The notes under the pieces are model-generated. The model was given only the letters and a program-made list of their open reading frames with translations, did not search any database and was not told the DNA's origin. Source: an uncultured Verrucomicrobiota bacterium (GTDB lineage: Bacteria; Verrucomicrobiota; Verrucomicrobiia; Chthoniobacterales; JACTMZ01). Taken from it: 51,209 nt of DNA. A program made the translations under genes and the position numbers. This document shows positions 33,723 through 42,484 of this stretch, in pieces; within the stretch, counting starts at the first letter, position 1; every line of letters begins with the position of its first letter. The stretch spans positions 1 through 51,209 of the forward strand of contig CAJBKE010000033.1 in the NCBI GenBank assembly GCA_903953565.1, given 5' to 3'.

Positions 33723-34830
33723 GACGAAGACCTTTGCCGGGGTCGCTCTCCAAGACGACTTCGCCGCCGTGGGCGCGGATGATGCGCTGCGTGATCATAA
33801 GGCCTAGACCGCTGCCGCCTTTTTTTGTCGTGAAATAGGGCTCGAAGACGCGGGCCATGGTTTCCTGTGTCATACCGCCGCCGGTGTCGGCAAAGGTGAC
33901 GTTGATCCAGTCGGCGTCGGCGCCGGTGCGGATCTTGAGGAGTCCGCCCTGCTTCATGGCTTCGCTGGCGTTTTTGACAATGTTGTAAAAGGCCTGCTTG
34001 AGTTGGTCCTGGTCGACGTCGAGGACGGGGAGTCCGGGGGCGAGGTCGAGTTCGAGGAGGATGTTGCGGGATTTGAGTTCGGGCGCGAGGAACTCGGCGG
34101 CGTCGCGGACGAGCGAGTTGAGCTCGTGCGGAGCGCGTTGCAGGGGGGCGGGACGGATGGCGCGGAGGAATTGGGTGACGATGCTGTCGAGGCGTTTGAT
34201 TTCCTCCTGCGCAACTTCGAGGGGATGGAGGAGGGTTTCCTGCTCTCCTTCGGGGAGTTTGCGCAAGCGGCGTTCGAGAAGCTGGAGATGGATGGTCAGC
34301 GAATTGAGCGGGTTGCCGATTTCGTGGGCCACGCCGGCGGCGAGGAGTTGCAGGGCGGCGATGCGTTCGCTTTCGAGTGTTTCCTGCGCCTCGCGGTGAC
34401 GCTCGGTGAAATCGCGCATGATCAGCGCGTAACCGGCGTGCTGGCGGTGTCCGGGTTTGTCATCGTCCTCGGCGAGGAGGGGAACGACGTAGAAATTGAG
34501 GATGCGGTGGGCGGGGTGAAAAACCTCGATGTCGCGGGTGACGATATCGCGGCCTTGGGCCAGTTCTTTCCAGCGCAGCCCGCTGATGTTTTCGGCGAGC
34601 GGTCGTCCGAGGGCGGCGGCGGGATCGAGTCCGAAGAGCATGCCGGCGGCATCGTTCATGTAGATGACCGTTCCGGCGGTGTCGGTGACGATGACACCTT
34701 CGCGGATGGCGTTGAAGATGGTCTCGAGGAAGCGCTTGTCGCGGGCCAGTTCGACAAAGAAGGCTTCGACTTCCTCCGGTTGGATGCGACGGAGGCGGGC
34801 GAGGATTTTGTCGAGGAAGGCGCGTTTCAT
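33643..34830 (-). CDS. PAS-domain sensor histidine kinase (NtrB-like)
   Basis: 395 residues, apparently soluble. After a short helical start ([13 protein letters not shown]) comes one PAS domain (about 45-165), then the HisKA box [27 protein letters not shown] (His near residue 183). The HATPase domain has N-box [10 protein letters not shown]1 TFADTGGGM and G2 GGSGLGL. The architecture resembles NtrB and the kinases that pair with sigma-54-dependent response regulators, but no regulator gene lies in the window. The long upstream frame beyond 34830 is Arg/Pro-rich and not protein-like. It is convergent with aroC and preceded by a palindrome. Confidence 0.92.
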   Translation of the reverse strand: MKRAFLDKILARLRRIQPEEVEAFFVELARDKRFLETIFNAIREGVIVTDTAGTVIYMNDAAGMLFGLDPAAALGRPLAENISGLRWKELAQGRDIVTRDIEVFHPAHRILNFYVVPLLAEDDDKPGHRQHAGYALIMRDFTERHREAQETLESERIAALQLLAAGVAHEIGNPLNSLTIHLQLLERRLRKLPEGEQETLLHPLEVAQEEIKRLDSIVTQFLRAIRPAPLQRAPHELNSLVRDAAEFLAPELKSRNILLELDLAPGLPVLDVDQDQLKQAFYNIVKNASEAMKQGGLLKIRTGADADWINVTFADTGGGMTQETMARVFEPYFTTKKGGSGLGLMITQRIIRAHGGEVVLESDPGKGLRLTLRLPRHDRQVQMLPPARLHLPAPQ

Positions 34831-34842
34831 TGCGATGGCAGC

Positions 34843-34868
34843 GGTCCGGTCGCCACGGCGACTGGACC
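34843..34868. repeat. GC-rich palindrome between histidine kinase and pepF
   Basis: GGTCCGGTCGCC and GGCGACTGGACC (34843-34854 and 34857-34868) pair as a 12-base stem with one mismatch and a two-base loop. The GTCGCCACGGCGAC core is shared with 80-143. It ends 15 bases past the pepF stop, so it may act as a terminator or a processing site. Confidence 0.6.
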
Positions 34869-34883
34869 CTACCGGGTAGAAGG

Positions 34884-36719
34884 TTAGCGGGTGTCGTGGT
34901 TGATGTTGAGCAACCGCGCGAGCTCCTCGACGCGCTCGGCGAAGAGTTTCAGGGCGGACTCCACCGGTTGCGGGGAGCTCATGTCGACCCCCGCGGCCTT
35001 GAGGGTGTCGATGGGATATTGTTTGCCGCCGGACTGGAGGAAACCGAGGTAGCGGCTTGGGTCGCCGGTTTCGAGGACTTGGCGGGAGAGGGTGACGGCG
35101 GCGCTCATGCCGGTTGCGTATTGATAGACGTAGAACGCGCTGTAGAAATGCGGGATGCGCAGGCACTCGAGGTCGAGTTGCGGATCGAGGGTGAAGTCCG
35201 GACCGAAGTAGGCGACGAGGAGTTCGCGGTAGATCTTGGTCAGGGTGTCGAGGGTGAGGGCTTCGCCGGCTTCCTGCCGCTCGTGGATGATTTTTTCGAA
35301 CTCGGCGAACATGGTCTGCCGGTAAATCGTGCCGCGCAGGTCGTCGATCTGGCGGTTGAGCAAATACGCTTTCATTTGCGGATCCGTGGTCTGGCCGAGC
35401 AGATGGTGGGTGAGGAGTTCCTCGTTGAAGGTGGATGCCACCTCAGCGAGGAAGATCGGATAGTGGTGATCTTGGAAGGTCTGGTTCCGCTGCGCATACC
35501 ACGTGTGCATGGAGTGTCCGGCCTCGTGCGCGAGGGTGAACATGTCGGCGAAGACATCCGGTTTGTAATTCATCAGGATGTAGGGCGGCGAACCGTAGCA
35601 TCCGCTGGAGAAGGCACCGCTGCGTTTGCCTTTCGATTCGTAGCGGTCGCACCAGCGTCCACGGAGGCCGGCCTCCAATTCGCGTGTGTATTCCCCTCCG
35701 AGCGGGGCGGTGGCGGCGATGGTGCGGTCGATGGCTTCGTCGAAGGTCAGGTGCGTGGTGATCTGCGCAACGAGCGGGACGTAAGTGTCATAGTGGTGGA
35801 TGGCGTCGATCCCGAGGGCGCGGCGGCGCAGTTCGTAATAACGGTGGAGCGGCGCAAGGTTGGCGCGCACGGTGGATACGAGGTTGTCGTAGACCGCGGT
35901 GGGAATGTTGTTGCGGAAGAGGGCGGCGGAGAGGGCTGAAGGGTAATTGCGGGCCTTGGCTTGGAAGACATCGGTGCGGACCGAGCTGGCCAGAGTGCTG
36001 GCGAGCGTGAACTTGTGGTCGGAGAATTCCTCGTAGAATTGATGGAATGCACGGCGGCGCAGATCGCGGTCCGGTTTGACGAGGAACGAGCTGAAACTGC
36101 TTTGGCTGAGTTCGACCTGCTGGCCGGTGCTGTCGGTGATGATCCCGAACTTGAGGTCGACATTGGTCAGTTGGGAGAAGGTGTCCTCGTGTCCGGCCAG
36201 CGGTTGCGAACTCATGGCGAGGAGACGTTCCTCGTTTTCATTGAGTGTGTGCGGCTTGAAGCGGCGCAGGCGTTCGAGGACGGTGCGCCAGGGTTTGAGT
36301 TCGGGCGTGGCAGTGAGCGCGGCGAATTTTTCCTCGGGAATAGCCATCAGCTCGGGGCTGATGTAGGAGCATTTTTCCACGATATCGGTGTGGAGGTTTT
36401 GCAGACGCGCTTCGCGCTCGAGGAAGGCCGGGTCGGAAGCGTTCTCACTGACGCGCAGGCTGGCGTAGGTGCCGAGGCGCTCGAGGGGCTGGTCGATGCT
36501 TTTTTCGAATTCGAGGGCGGCGAGGAGGGACGCGGGAGATTCGGATAGCTTGCCGCGGAATTGCGTGATTTGCGGATAGCGTTGCTGGAGACCGGCGAAC
36601 TCGCGTTCCCATGCGGCATCGTCGGTGTAGAGATGCGCAAGGTCCCAGCGGTCGGACTCGGGGATTTCGTCGCGGGTGGGGACGCGTTTGACGGCGGATT
36701 CGGCGGTGCGGGATGACAT
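34884..36719 (-). CDS. pepF: Oligoendopeptidase F
   Basis: 611 residues, the standard PepF length (M3 family). This intracellular zinc metallopeptidase cuts peptides of roughly 7-17 residues. FTLAHEAGHSMHTWYAQRN carries HExxH, and the downstream glutamate ligand lies in FLAEVASTFNEELLTHHLL. The N-terminal helical part starts SDRWDLAHLYTDDAAWEREF, a family signature. The ATG at 36719 was chosen as the first Met giving the family-like start. It lies 20 bases after bioF on the same strand. Confidence 0.95.
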   Translation of the reverse strand: MSSRTAESAVKRVPTRDEIPESDRWDLAHLYTDDAAWEREFAGLQQRYPQITQFRGKLSESPASLLAALEFEKSIDQPLERLGTYASLRVSENASDPAFLEREARLQNLHTDIVEKCSYISPELMAIPEEKFAALTATPELKPWRTVLERLRRFKPHTLNENEERLLAMSSQPLAGHEDTFSQLTNVDLKFGIITDSTGQQVELSQSSFSSFLVKPDRDLRRRAFHQFYEEFSDHKFTLASTLASSVRTDVFQAKARNYPSALSAALFRNNIPTAVYDNLVSTVRANLAPLHRYYELRRRALGIDAIHHYDTYVPLVAQITTHLTFDEAIDRTIAATAPLGGEYTRELEAGLRGRWCDRYESKGKRSGAFSSGCYGSPPYILMNYKPDVFADMFTLAHEAGHSMHTWYAQRNQTFQDHHYPIFLAEVASTFNEELLTHHLLGQTTDPQMKAYLLNRQIDDLRGTIYRQTMFAEFEKIIHERQEAGEALTLDTLTKIYRELLVAYFGPDFTLDPQLDLECLRIPHFYSAFYVYQYATGMSAAVTLSRQVLETGDPSRYLGFLQSGGKQYPIDTLKAAGVDMSSPQPVESALKLFAERVEELARLLNINHDTR

Positions 36720-36739
36720 AAAGGTCGATTTTGGGCGGG

Positions 36740-38011
36740 TCAGAATTCCGAGCAATTGAAAACGATGCGGTAGCCGCACGTCGCACTGCGGCAAACGACT
36801 TTGCACTTCTCGGAAATCAATGCGGCTCCGCAGACGGGGCACACGGTGTCCGGATTGTCGGAGGCGGGCGCGTTTGTGATGGCGCGCAAGGCGGCGGCAA
36901 GGGTGCGGACGGTGTCCGGATCATGCGCGGCGGAGAGGCTGACGCGCAGGCGCGAGGTGCCCTGGGGCACGGTGGGCGGGCGAATGGCCGGGACGTGGAA
37001 GCCGAGTTGCGCCAACTGGTCGGAGGCGCGGAGGGTGTCTTCTTCCTTCCCGATGATGACGGGATGAATGGCGGCAGGCGGAACTTGGTCGAAGAGGGCC
37101 GCGAGTTCGCGGAGTCTGGCGCGCCGCCGGTCGCCTTCGGGTCCCGCGCAGATCTCAAGCGCGGCGGAAGCCGCGGCCGCCGTCGAGGCGGGCGCGGCGG
37201 TGGAGAAGATGAAGCCGCGGGCGCGATTGAGGAGGAAATCGATAAGCGCGCGAGAGCCAGCGATGTAGCCGCCGGAGCTGCCGAGGGCTTTGCCCAGCGT
37301 GCCCATCTGCACTTCGATGCGGTGGGAAAGGCCGAGTTGGTCGGCAAGTCCGCGCCCGCCGCCACCGAGGACGCCGGTGCCGTGGGCTTCATCGAGCATG
37401 AGGACGGCACCATGGCGGTCTTTGAGTTCGACGATGTCGCGCAGCGGGGCGGTGTCGCCGTCCATGCTGAAGACCGACTCCGTAACGATGAAGATGCGGG
37501 CTTGGGGATGCTTCTCGCGAGCCCAGCGCAGATGATGTTCGAGATGGTTCGTGTCGTTGTGATGGAAGGGACGCAGCGTGGCTCCGCTCAGGCGCGCGCC
37601 GTCGACGAGGCAGGCGTGCGACAATTTATCGAGAAGGACAACGTCATCCTTGCCAGCCAACGCCTGCAAGGCCCCGGTGCTGGCGGCGTAGCCATTGGCG
37701 AAGACGAGGGCGGCGGCGGTGTTTTTGAAGGAGGCGAGTTTTTCCTCGAGATCGTGATGCGGGGTTTGGGTTCCGGTGAGGAGGCGCGAGGCGCCGGTGC
37801 CGGCGCCGAATTGACGGGTGGCTTCGAGGGCGGCGGCGATGACTTCTGGGTGGGCGGCGAGTCCGAGGTAGTCGTTCGAGGCGAAGTTGTGCAGGGCCCT
37901 GTCCGCGAAGCGCACGAGCGGGCCGGTGGGCAGGCCGGACACGCGCAAGCTGCGACGGAGATGGCGCGCGTCGAGGTCGGCGAGGGATTTCTGCAGGTGG
38001 TCTTCGAACAT
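36740..38011 (-). CDS. bioF: 8-amino-7-oxononanoate synthase-like enzyme with C-terminal Cys-rich tail
   Basis: 423 residues. Residues 1 to about 380 are a PLP-dependent alpha-oxoamine synthase: NFASNDYLGLAAHPEV, GTGASRLLTGT, SHACLVDGARLSGA, LDEAHGTGVLGGGGRGLADQ and the PLP lysine in GTLGKALGSSGGY. It probably makes the biotin precursor KAPA (a KBL-type role is less likely). The last 38 residues hold six cysteines in CPVCGAAL, KCKVVC, CGYRIVFNCSEF, a zinc-ribbon-like tail not present in ordinary BioF. The frame is continuous and the spacing to pepF (20 bases) is normal, so the fusion looks real. Confidence 0.9.
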   Translation of the reverse strand: MFEDHLQKSLADLDARHLRRSLRVSGLPTGPLVRFADRALHNFASNDYLGLAAHPEVIAAALEATRQFGAGTGASRLLTGTQTPHHDLEEKLASFKNTAAALVFANGYAASTGALQALAGKDDVVLLDKLSHACLVDGARLSGATLRPFHHNDTNHLEHHLRWAREKHPQARIFIVTESVFSMDGDTAPLRDIVELKDRHGAVLMLDEAHGTGVLGGGGRGLADQLGLSHRIEVQMGTLGKALGSSGGYIAGSRALIDFLLNRARGFIFSTAAPASTAAAASAALEICAGPEGDRRRARLRELAALFDQVPPAAIHPVIIGKEEDTLRASDQLAQLGFHVPAIRPPTVPQGTSRLRVSLSAAHDPDTVRTLAAALRAITNAPASDNPDTVCPVCGAALISEKCKVVCRSATCGYRIVFNCSEF

Positions 38012-38026
38012 CGAGGGGGGAGTTTT

Positions 38027-38057
38027 AACCGCAGAGAGCGCAGAGTCCACAGAGGAG
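38027..38057. repeat. Decanucleotide-type intergenic repeat, copy 3
   Basis: The units ACCGCAGAG, AGCGCAGAG, TCCACAGAG repeat with a 9-base period. The repeat lies in the 87-base region between divergent bioF and the DUF2231 gene, where promoters for both should be. Related to 15-55 and 32459-32488. Confidence 0.6.
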
Positions 38058-38098
38058 AAAGTTTGCTCGCGGGAGGCGGGACGGGCAACTTGGCGGCC

Positions 38099-38599
38099 AT
38101 GCTTCATCTGCCTGATCCGGTCCATCCGTTCGCGGTGCATTTTCCGATGGCGTTTTTGCTGCTGGGAGCGGCGGCGATCGGGTTGTCGCTACTCTGGCCG
38201 AATCGCTACATCGTGCGGTTGGCTTTTCTTTGCATGTTGCTCGGAGCTTTGGGCGCGACGTGGGCGCACCGGACGGGCACGGAGGAGGCGGCGGCGATAC
38301 GCTACGTGGGTGAGTCGACAGCCGCGGCAGTGCAGGAACACAAAGGTGTGTCGGATTTGATGCTGGTGGCTTCTTGGATTGCCGCGGTGGCGGCCGCAGC
38401 GGTGTTTTTCAGTAATTTGATTCCCGGCGTGTCGTTGCTCGCGCGTCTGGTCGCGGTGGCCGCTTGCTTGTTCATGCTGTGGACCCTGCAGGCCGCGCAC
38501 CATACGGGGATGGTTCTGACGCACACGCATTTCTTCGGACCGAACGCGCCGAAGCCGGCACCGGGGACCGAAGAAGTGATCCGCCTGCGGGTGGATTAA
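38099..38599 (+). CDS. DUF2231-type membrane protein
   Basis: 166 residues with about four membrane segments. The opening HPFAVHFPMAFLLLGAAAIG and a His-rich end (AAHHTGMVLTHTHFFG) are typical of DUF2231, possible haem- or metal-associated membrane proteins of unknown role. It ends by overlapping the convergent MFS gene by 4 bases. It is divergent from bioF. Confidence 0.78.
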   Translation: MLHLPDPVHPFAVHFPMAFLLLGAAAIGLSLLWPNRYIVRLAFLCMLLGALGATWAHRTGTEEAAAIRYVGESTAAAVQEHKGVSDLMLVASWIAAVAAAAVFFSNLIPGVSLLARLVAVAACLFMLWTLQAAHHTGMVLTHTHFFGPNAPKPAPGTEEVIRLRVD

Positions 38600-39819
38600 G
38601 CCGCGGCCTTGTTCTCGGGGAGCGCGTGGCGGAAGGTAGCCAGCGCGACGAGGGCGAGTCCTCCGCCGAAGATCCACAACGCGGCGGGGATGCCGGTCCA
38701 TTTGGCGACCAGGCCGGCGGTCAGCGAGCCGAGGGCAAAGCTGCCCTGTAAGACGGTGAGATAGATGGCGATGATGCGTCCGCGGAATTCGGCGGGCACG
38801 GAGGTCTGCACGGCGACGTTGAGGTTGACCATGCTGGAAACCCAGGCAAAACCACCGAGAAGCAGCGCGGCGGCGGCCCACGGAAAACTTTGCGCGCTGC
38901 CGAGCAGGCCCAGTGCGATCCCCGCGACGAGGGCGGAGGCGCTGACCGTTTTCGACGGACCGGCCCGGCGCCGCAGCAGGGGCGAGGTCGCGCCGCCGAG
39001 CAGCGAACCGATGCCGAAGACGCCGAGCAGGCTGCCGTATTCGGCGGCGCTGAGTCCGAGATTTTCGCGGGCGAGCAAGGGCAACAGCGCGAGCGGGGCG
39101 CTGGCGCCGAAGGAAAAAGCGGCGAGGCGGAGAAAAGGCGAGTGCAAGTGCACGGCTCCGCGCGCGTGACGCAGTCCGTCGCCGATCGAACGCCAGAATC
39201 CACCCGCGTTCGGCGCGGGGGCGACACCGGACCAGAACGAGAGAACCAGCACGGTGCCGAGGAAAGACGAGGCGTTGATAAAAAACACCGGTGCGGCGCC
39301 GATCCATCCGACGAGAAGTCCGCCGGTCACGGGACCGAGGACGCGTCCGGTGTTGAAGCTGATCGAGTTGAGCGCCACCGCGGACGCCACGCGGTCGCGC
39401 GGCACGAGGTCCTGCACCAAGGATTGCCACGCGGGCAGATTGAGGGCGGCGCCGGTGCCAAGCGCGAAGGTCAGGGCGAGCAGTCCGGCTGGCGTGGCCT
39501 GTCCGGACCAGACCAGCACGCCCAGAGCCACCGCGCAAAGCATCATCCATAGCTGCGTGCCGATGAGAAAAATGCGCCGGTCGACGGTGTCGGCCAGTGT
39601 TCCGCCGGCCAGACCGAAGAGAAAGACGGGGGCAAGCGTGGCCACGGGGACCAGCGAGATAACCAGCGGCGAAACGGTCAGCGAGGTCATGACCCACGCC
39701 ACGGCCACGGCCTGCATGAGTGTGCCGAGGTTCGACACGACCGAGGCGATCCAAAGGAACCGGTAGACCGGGGATCGCAGCGGGGCCAACAACTCGCGCA
39801 TGATGAGAGCGCCCACCAT
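38596..39819 (-). CDS. MFS transporter (EntS-like, MFS_3)
   Basis: 407 residues with about 12 membrane segments. The start FLWIASVVSNLGTLMQAVAVAWVM, LADTVDRRIFLIGTQ (inter-helix 2-3 loop) and NSISFNTGRVLGPVTGGLLV belong to the EntS/MFS_3 exporter group. Substrate unknown; export of a small molecule is likely. A second ATG (MRELLAPL) at 39801 is an alternative start. It lies 21 bases after the DUF937 gene on the same strand. Confidence 0.88.
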   Translation of the reverse strand: MVGALIMRELLAPLRSPVYRFLWIASVVSNLGTLMQAVAVAWVMTSLTVSPLVISLVPVATLAPVFLFGLAGGTLADTVDRRIFLIGTQLWMMLCAVALGVLVWSGQATPAGLLALTFALGTGAALNLPAWQSLVQDLVPRDRVASAVALNSISFNTGRVLGPVTGGLLVGWIGAAPVFFINASSFLGTVLVLSFWSGVAPAPNAGGFWRSIGDGLRHARGAVHLHSPFLRLAAFSFGASAPLALLPLLARENLGLSAAEYGSLLGVFGIGSLLGGATSPLLRRRAGPSKTVSASALVAGIALGLLGSAQSFPWAAAALLLGGFAWVSSMVNLNVAVQTSVPAEFRGRIIAIYLTVLQGSFALGSLTAGLVAKWTGIPAALWIFGGGLALVALATFRHALPENKAAA

Positions 39820-39840
39820 GCGCCGTCCGTGAGGCGGGCG

Positions 39841-40431
39841 CTATTGCAAAAATTTCGAGCCGAGCCGGACAAGGTCCTGCATGTCGACATCGCCGTCGCC
39901 GTCGGAATCAAGGAAGCCCTTGAGCAGCGGGTTCGAGGCGAGCGCGGCGAAAGGATCATCGGCCGTGGCCGTGGCGCCGGTTCGCACGGACGGGGCGGAC
40001 GGCGCGGCGCCGGCGCGCGCGCCGGATTGGAGCAGACTGACCAGCGCGGGGATAATGACCGGCAGCATGCTCATGATGTCGCCGGTGGGGAGTCCGCTTT
40101 TTTGCTGCGCTTTGTTGACCATTTGCTCCATGCGGTCGTGACCGAGGGTGCGCTCGAGGGCTTGCGGGGAGTTGGCGTTTTGTTTGAGCGAACCGAGCAG
40201 GGCGTCGATTCCCTCGATACCGCCTTGTTGTCCTGCTTCACGCAGGGCAGGTTTGAGGGCGCTACCGACTGTGCCGGCGAGGCCTTCGGCGGCGCCGGCA
40301 GGAATTTCGCGGGCTTGGGCGGTTCCGGGTGCGCCTCCGAGCAGGGCGCCGAGGAGGCCTTCCAGATCGGATTTTTGCGTGGCAGATTGAGGGTCTTGGA
40401 TGGAAGAAACGAGGACGTCGAAGAAGTTCAT
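39841..40431 (-). CDS. DUF937 protein with a C-terminal EF-hand-like loop
   Basis: 196 residues. The main part is Ala/Gly/Leu-rich and helical in the YidB/DUF937 manner (LEGLLGALLGGAPG, GGIEGIDALLGSLKQ, LPTGDIMSMLPVIIPALVSLL). The end, DSDGDGDVDMQDLVRLG, is a complete EF-hand/dockerin-type calcium loop (D-x-D-x-D-G-x-V-x-x-x-D). No signal peptide is present. The role of the family is unknown. The loop may bind calcium, though cytoplasmic placement makes that uncertain. Confidence 0.75.
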   Translation of the reverse strand: MNFFDVLVSSIQDPQSATQKSDLEGLLGALLGGAPGTAQAREIPAGAAEGLAGTVGSALKPALREAGQQGGIEGIDALLGSLKQNANSPQALERTLGHDRMEQMVNKAQQKSGLPTGDIMSMLPVIIPALVSLLQSGARAGAAPSAPSVRTGATATADDPFAALASNPLLKGFLDSDGDGDVDMQDLVRLGSKFLQ

Positions 40432-40548
40432 GGGATTTGGATTTTGCGTAGGGCTTCGCACGGAGGGAAGTCCGCTTTAGTGTAAATATCCGATTTTTAT
40501 TCGCGTGCAGTCTTGCCGCGGATGAGGCTGGCGTTTATGCCGACAGCC

Positions 40549-41403
40549 ATGCGTTGGGAAGGCAGACGGCAGAGCGAGCACGTCGAGGATCGGCGGGGGA
40601 TGAGTCCGGCCGGGCGGACCATGGTCGGCGGAGGTCTCGGGCTGATCTTGGTCCTGGCTTTTGCTTTGTTTACCGGAGCAGATCCGTTGCGACTCATTCA
40701 GGACTTGGGCATGGACCAGCAGGTTTCTGCCCCGCAACAGCAGGGGAAGCCGGCTCCGGATGATAACATCCGCAAGTTCGTCGCCACGGTGTTGGCAGAC
40801 ACCGAGGATGTGTGGACGGAGGCCTTCGCCAAATCGGGCAAACGCTACGTCCCGCCGCGCTTGGTTCTTTATTCGGGGGTGACGCAGGTGCCGGGCGGGA
40901 TGGCGCAGGGAGCTTCGGGGCCGTTTTATTTGCCGGCTGACCAGACGGTTTATCTGGATTTCTCGTTCTTTGACCAGATGCGCCGTCAGTTCGGGATGCA
41001 CGGGGATTTTGCCGCAGCTTATGTCATTGCGCACGAGGTCGGTCACCATGTTCAGCATTTGCTCGGGCTGACCGACCTGGTGCACGGTCGGCGCATGTCC
41101 GAGGCTCAGCGCAACCAGATGTCGGTGCGCTTGGAGTTGCAGGCCGACTTTCTGGCCGGAGTCTGGGCGCACCATGCGCAGCAGCGTTACGACATGCTCG
41201 AGGAAGGGGATGTCGAGGAGGCGATCAATGCGGCGGAGACGGTGGGCGACGACCGTTTGCAGAAGGCGACACGCGGTTACGTGGTTCCCGATTCCTTCAC
41301 CCACGGGACGGCGGAGCAGCGGCGGCGGTGGTTCATGAAGGGGTTTCGTAGCGGGCGACTCTCGGACGGCAACGCTTTCGAGGTGCCTTACAGCCAGCTC
41401 TGA
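40549..41403 (+). CDS. YpfJ-type neutral zinc metallopeptidase
   Basis: 284 residues. It opens MRWEGRRQSEHVEDRRG, the family start, followed by one membrane anchor (GGGLGLILVLAFALF, about 27-42) and a periplasmic domain containing VIAHEVGHHVQHLLG (HExxH). The third ligand region is in RLELQADFLAGVWAHH, and SFTHGTAEQRRRWFMKGFRSG is the conserved end. The substrate is unknown. It is divergent from the DUF937 gene. Alternative starts at 40513 and 40537 add 12 and 4 residues. Confidence 0.9.
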   Translation: MRWEGRRQSEHVEDRRGMSPAGRTMVGGGLGLILVLAFALFTGADPLRLIQDLGMDQQVSAPQQQGKPAPDDNIRKFVATVLADTEDVWTEAFAKSGKRYVPPRLVLYSGVTQVPGGMAQGASGPFYLPADQTVYLDFSFFDQMRRQFGMHGDFAAAYVIAHEVGHHVQHLLGLTDLVHGRRMSEAQRNQMSVRLELQADFLAGVWAHHAQQRYDMLEEGDVEEAINAAETVGDDRLQKATRGYVVPDSFTHGTAEQRRRWFMKGFRSGRLSDGNAFEVPYSQL

Positions 41404-41449
41404 TTTTTTGCGCGTTTCCTTGCGGCGCAGGAACCGCTAGAACAACCGA

Positions 41450-42484
41450 ATGCACAAGGTGAAAGCGGCCATTGTCGGCGCGAGCGGTTACTCGGGAGAG
41501 GAACTGGTCGCGTTGCTCGCGCGGCATCCGCACGTCGAGATCGTTGCGGTAACGTCACGGCAATCGGCGGGTCAGACCGTGGCGGAGGTTTTTCCGCGGA
41601 TGAGTGCGTCGGCGATCGCGGGAATGAAATTTGTCCTGCCTTCGCTTGACGCGCTGACGAAATCCGGCGCGACAACGGTTTTTCTCGCGCTCCCGCACGG
41701 GCTCGCCGCGGAGTTTGCCTCACCCTTGCGAAAGGCGGGGGTGCAAGTTGTCGATCTGAGCGCCGACTTCCGGCTCAAGTCGGCGGAGGTGTTTGCAGAG
41801 TTTTACGGCGAGAAGCATCCGGCGCCGGCATTGTTGGCGGAGTCGGTTTATGCGCTGCCCGAGGTTTGCGGTGAAAAAGCGCTGAAAGGCGCCGCTTTGC
41901 TCGCGTGTCCCGGGTGTTATCCCACGAGCATCCTTGTTCCTCTCGTGCCGCTCCTGCGGAGGAAGCTCATTGATCCCGCTTCGGTCGTGATCAACAGCCT
42001 GAGCGGGGTAAGCGGGGCCGGACGGAAAGCGGACGTGGCCCTGCTTTTCGCCGAGTGCAACGAGAGTTTGCGGGCCTACGGCGCACCTAAGCACCGGCAT
42101 CTTTCCGAGATCGAACAGGAACTTTCCGCCGCGGCCGGGGAGCAGATATCCGTCAGCTTCACACCGCATCTGGTGCCAGTCACGCGGGGTATGATTTCCA
42201 CCATCGTGGTCCAACCGGCCAAGGGCGCGGATGCCAAGAAGGTGGAAAAAGCGTGGCGCGAGGATTACAAGGGACGGCCTTTTGTGCGGATCGTTCCGCA
42301 CTTGCCCGACTCGAAACATGTGACGAACACGAACTTCATCGATATCGCCGTGCGCGACGATGCACGGACCGGACGGCTCCTCCTTTTCAGTGCGATCGAC
42401 AATCTCGGCAAAGGCGCCGCCTGGCAAGCCGTGCAGGCCTTCAATGTCTCGCAGGGGTGGGGCGAAACAACGGGTTTGCTATGA
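41450..42484 (+). CDS. argC: N-acetyl-gamma-glutamyl-phosphate reductase
   Basis: 344 residues. The third step of arginine synthesis. IVGASGYSGEELVALLARHP (NADP-binding GxSGxxG), FLALPHGLA, the active-site cysteine in LLACPGCYPTSIL and the FTPHLVPVTRGM segment near residue 240 are all family marks. The stop overlaps the argJ start (ATGA), so argC, argJ and argB form one coupled transcript. No clear ARG operator was seen in the 46-base upstream gap. Confidence 0.96.
   Translation: MHKVKAAIVGASGYSGEELVALLARHPHVEIVAVTSRQSAGQTVAEVFPRMSASAIAGMKFVLPSLDALTKSGATTVFLALPHGLAAEFASPLRKAGVQVVDLSADFRLKSAEVFAEFYGEKHPAPALLAESVYALPEVCGEKALKGAALLACPGCYPTSILVPLVPLLRRKLIDPASVVINSLSGVSGAGRKADVALLFAECNESLRAYGAPKHRHLSEIEQELSAAAGEQISVSFTPHLVPVTRGMISTIVVQPAKGADAKKVEKAWREDYKGRPFVRIVPHLPDSKHVTNTNFIDIAVRDDARTGRLLLFSAIDNLGKGAAWQAVQAFNVSQGWGETTGLL

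Noticed and set aside
34831-35166. An N-terminal extension of the histidine kinase
   Set aside because: Arg/Pro-rich sequence lying within the antisense of pepF and across a palindrome; the ATG at 34830 gives a protein-like start.
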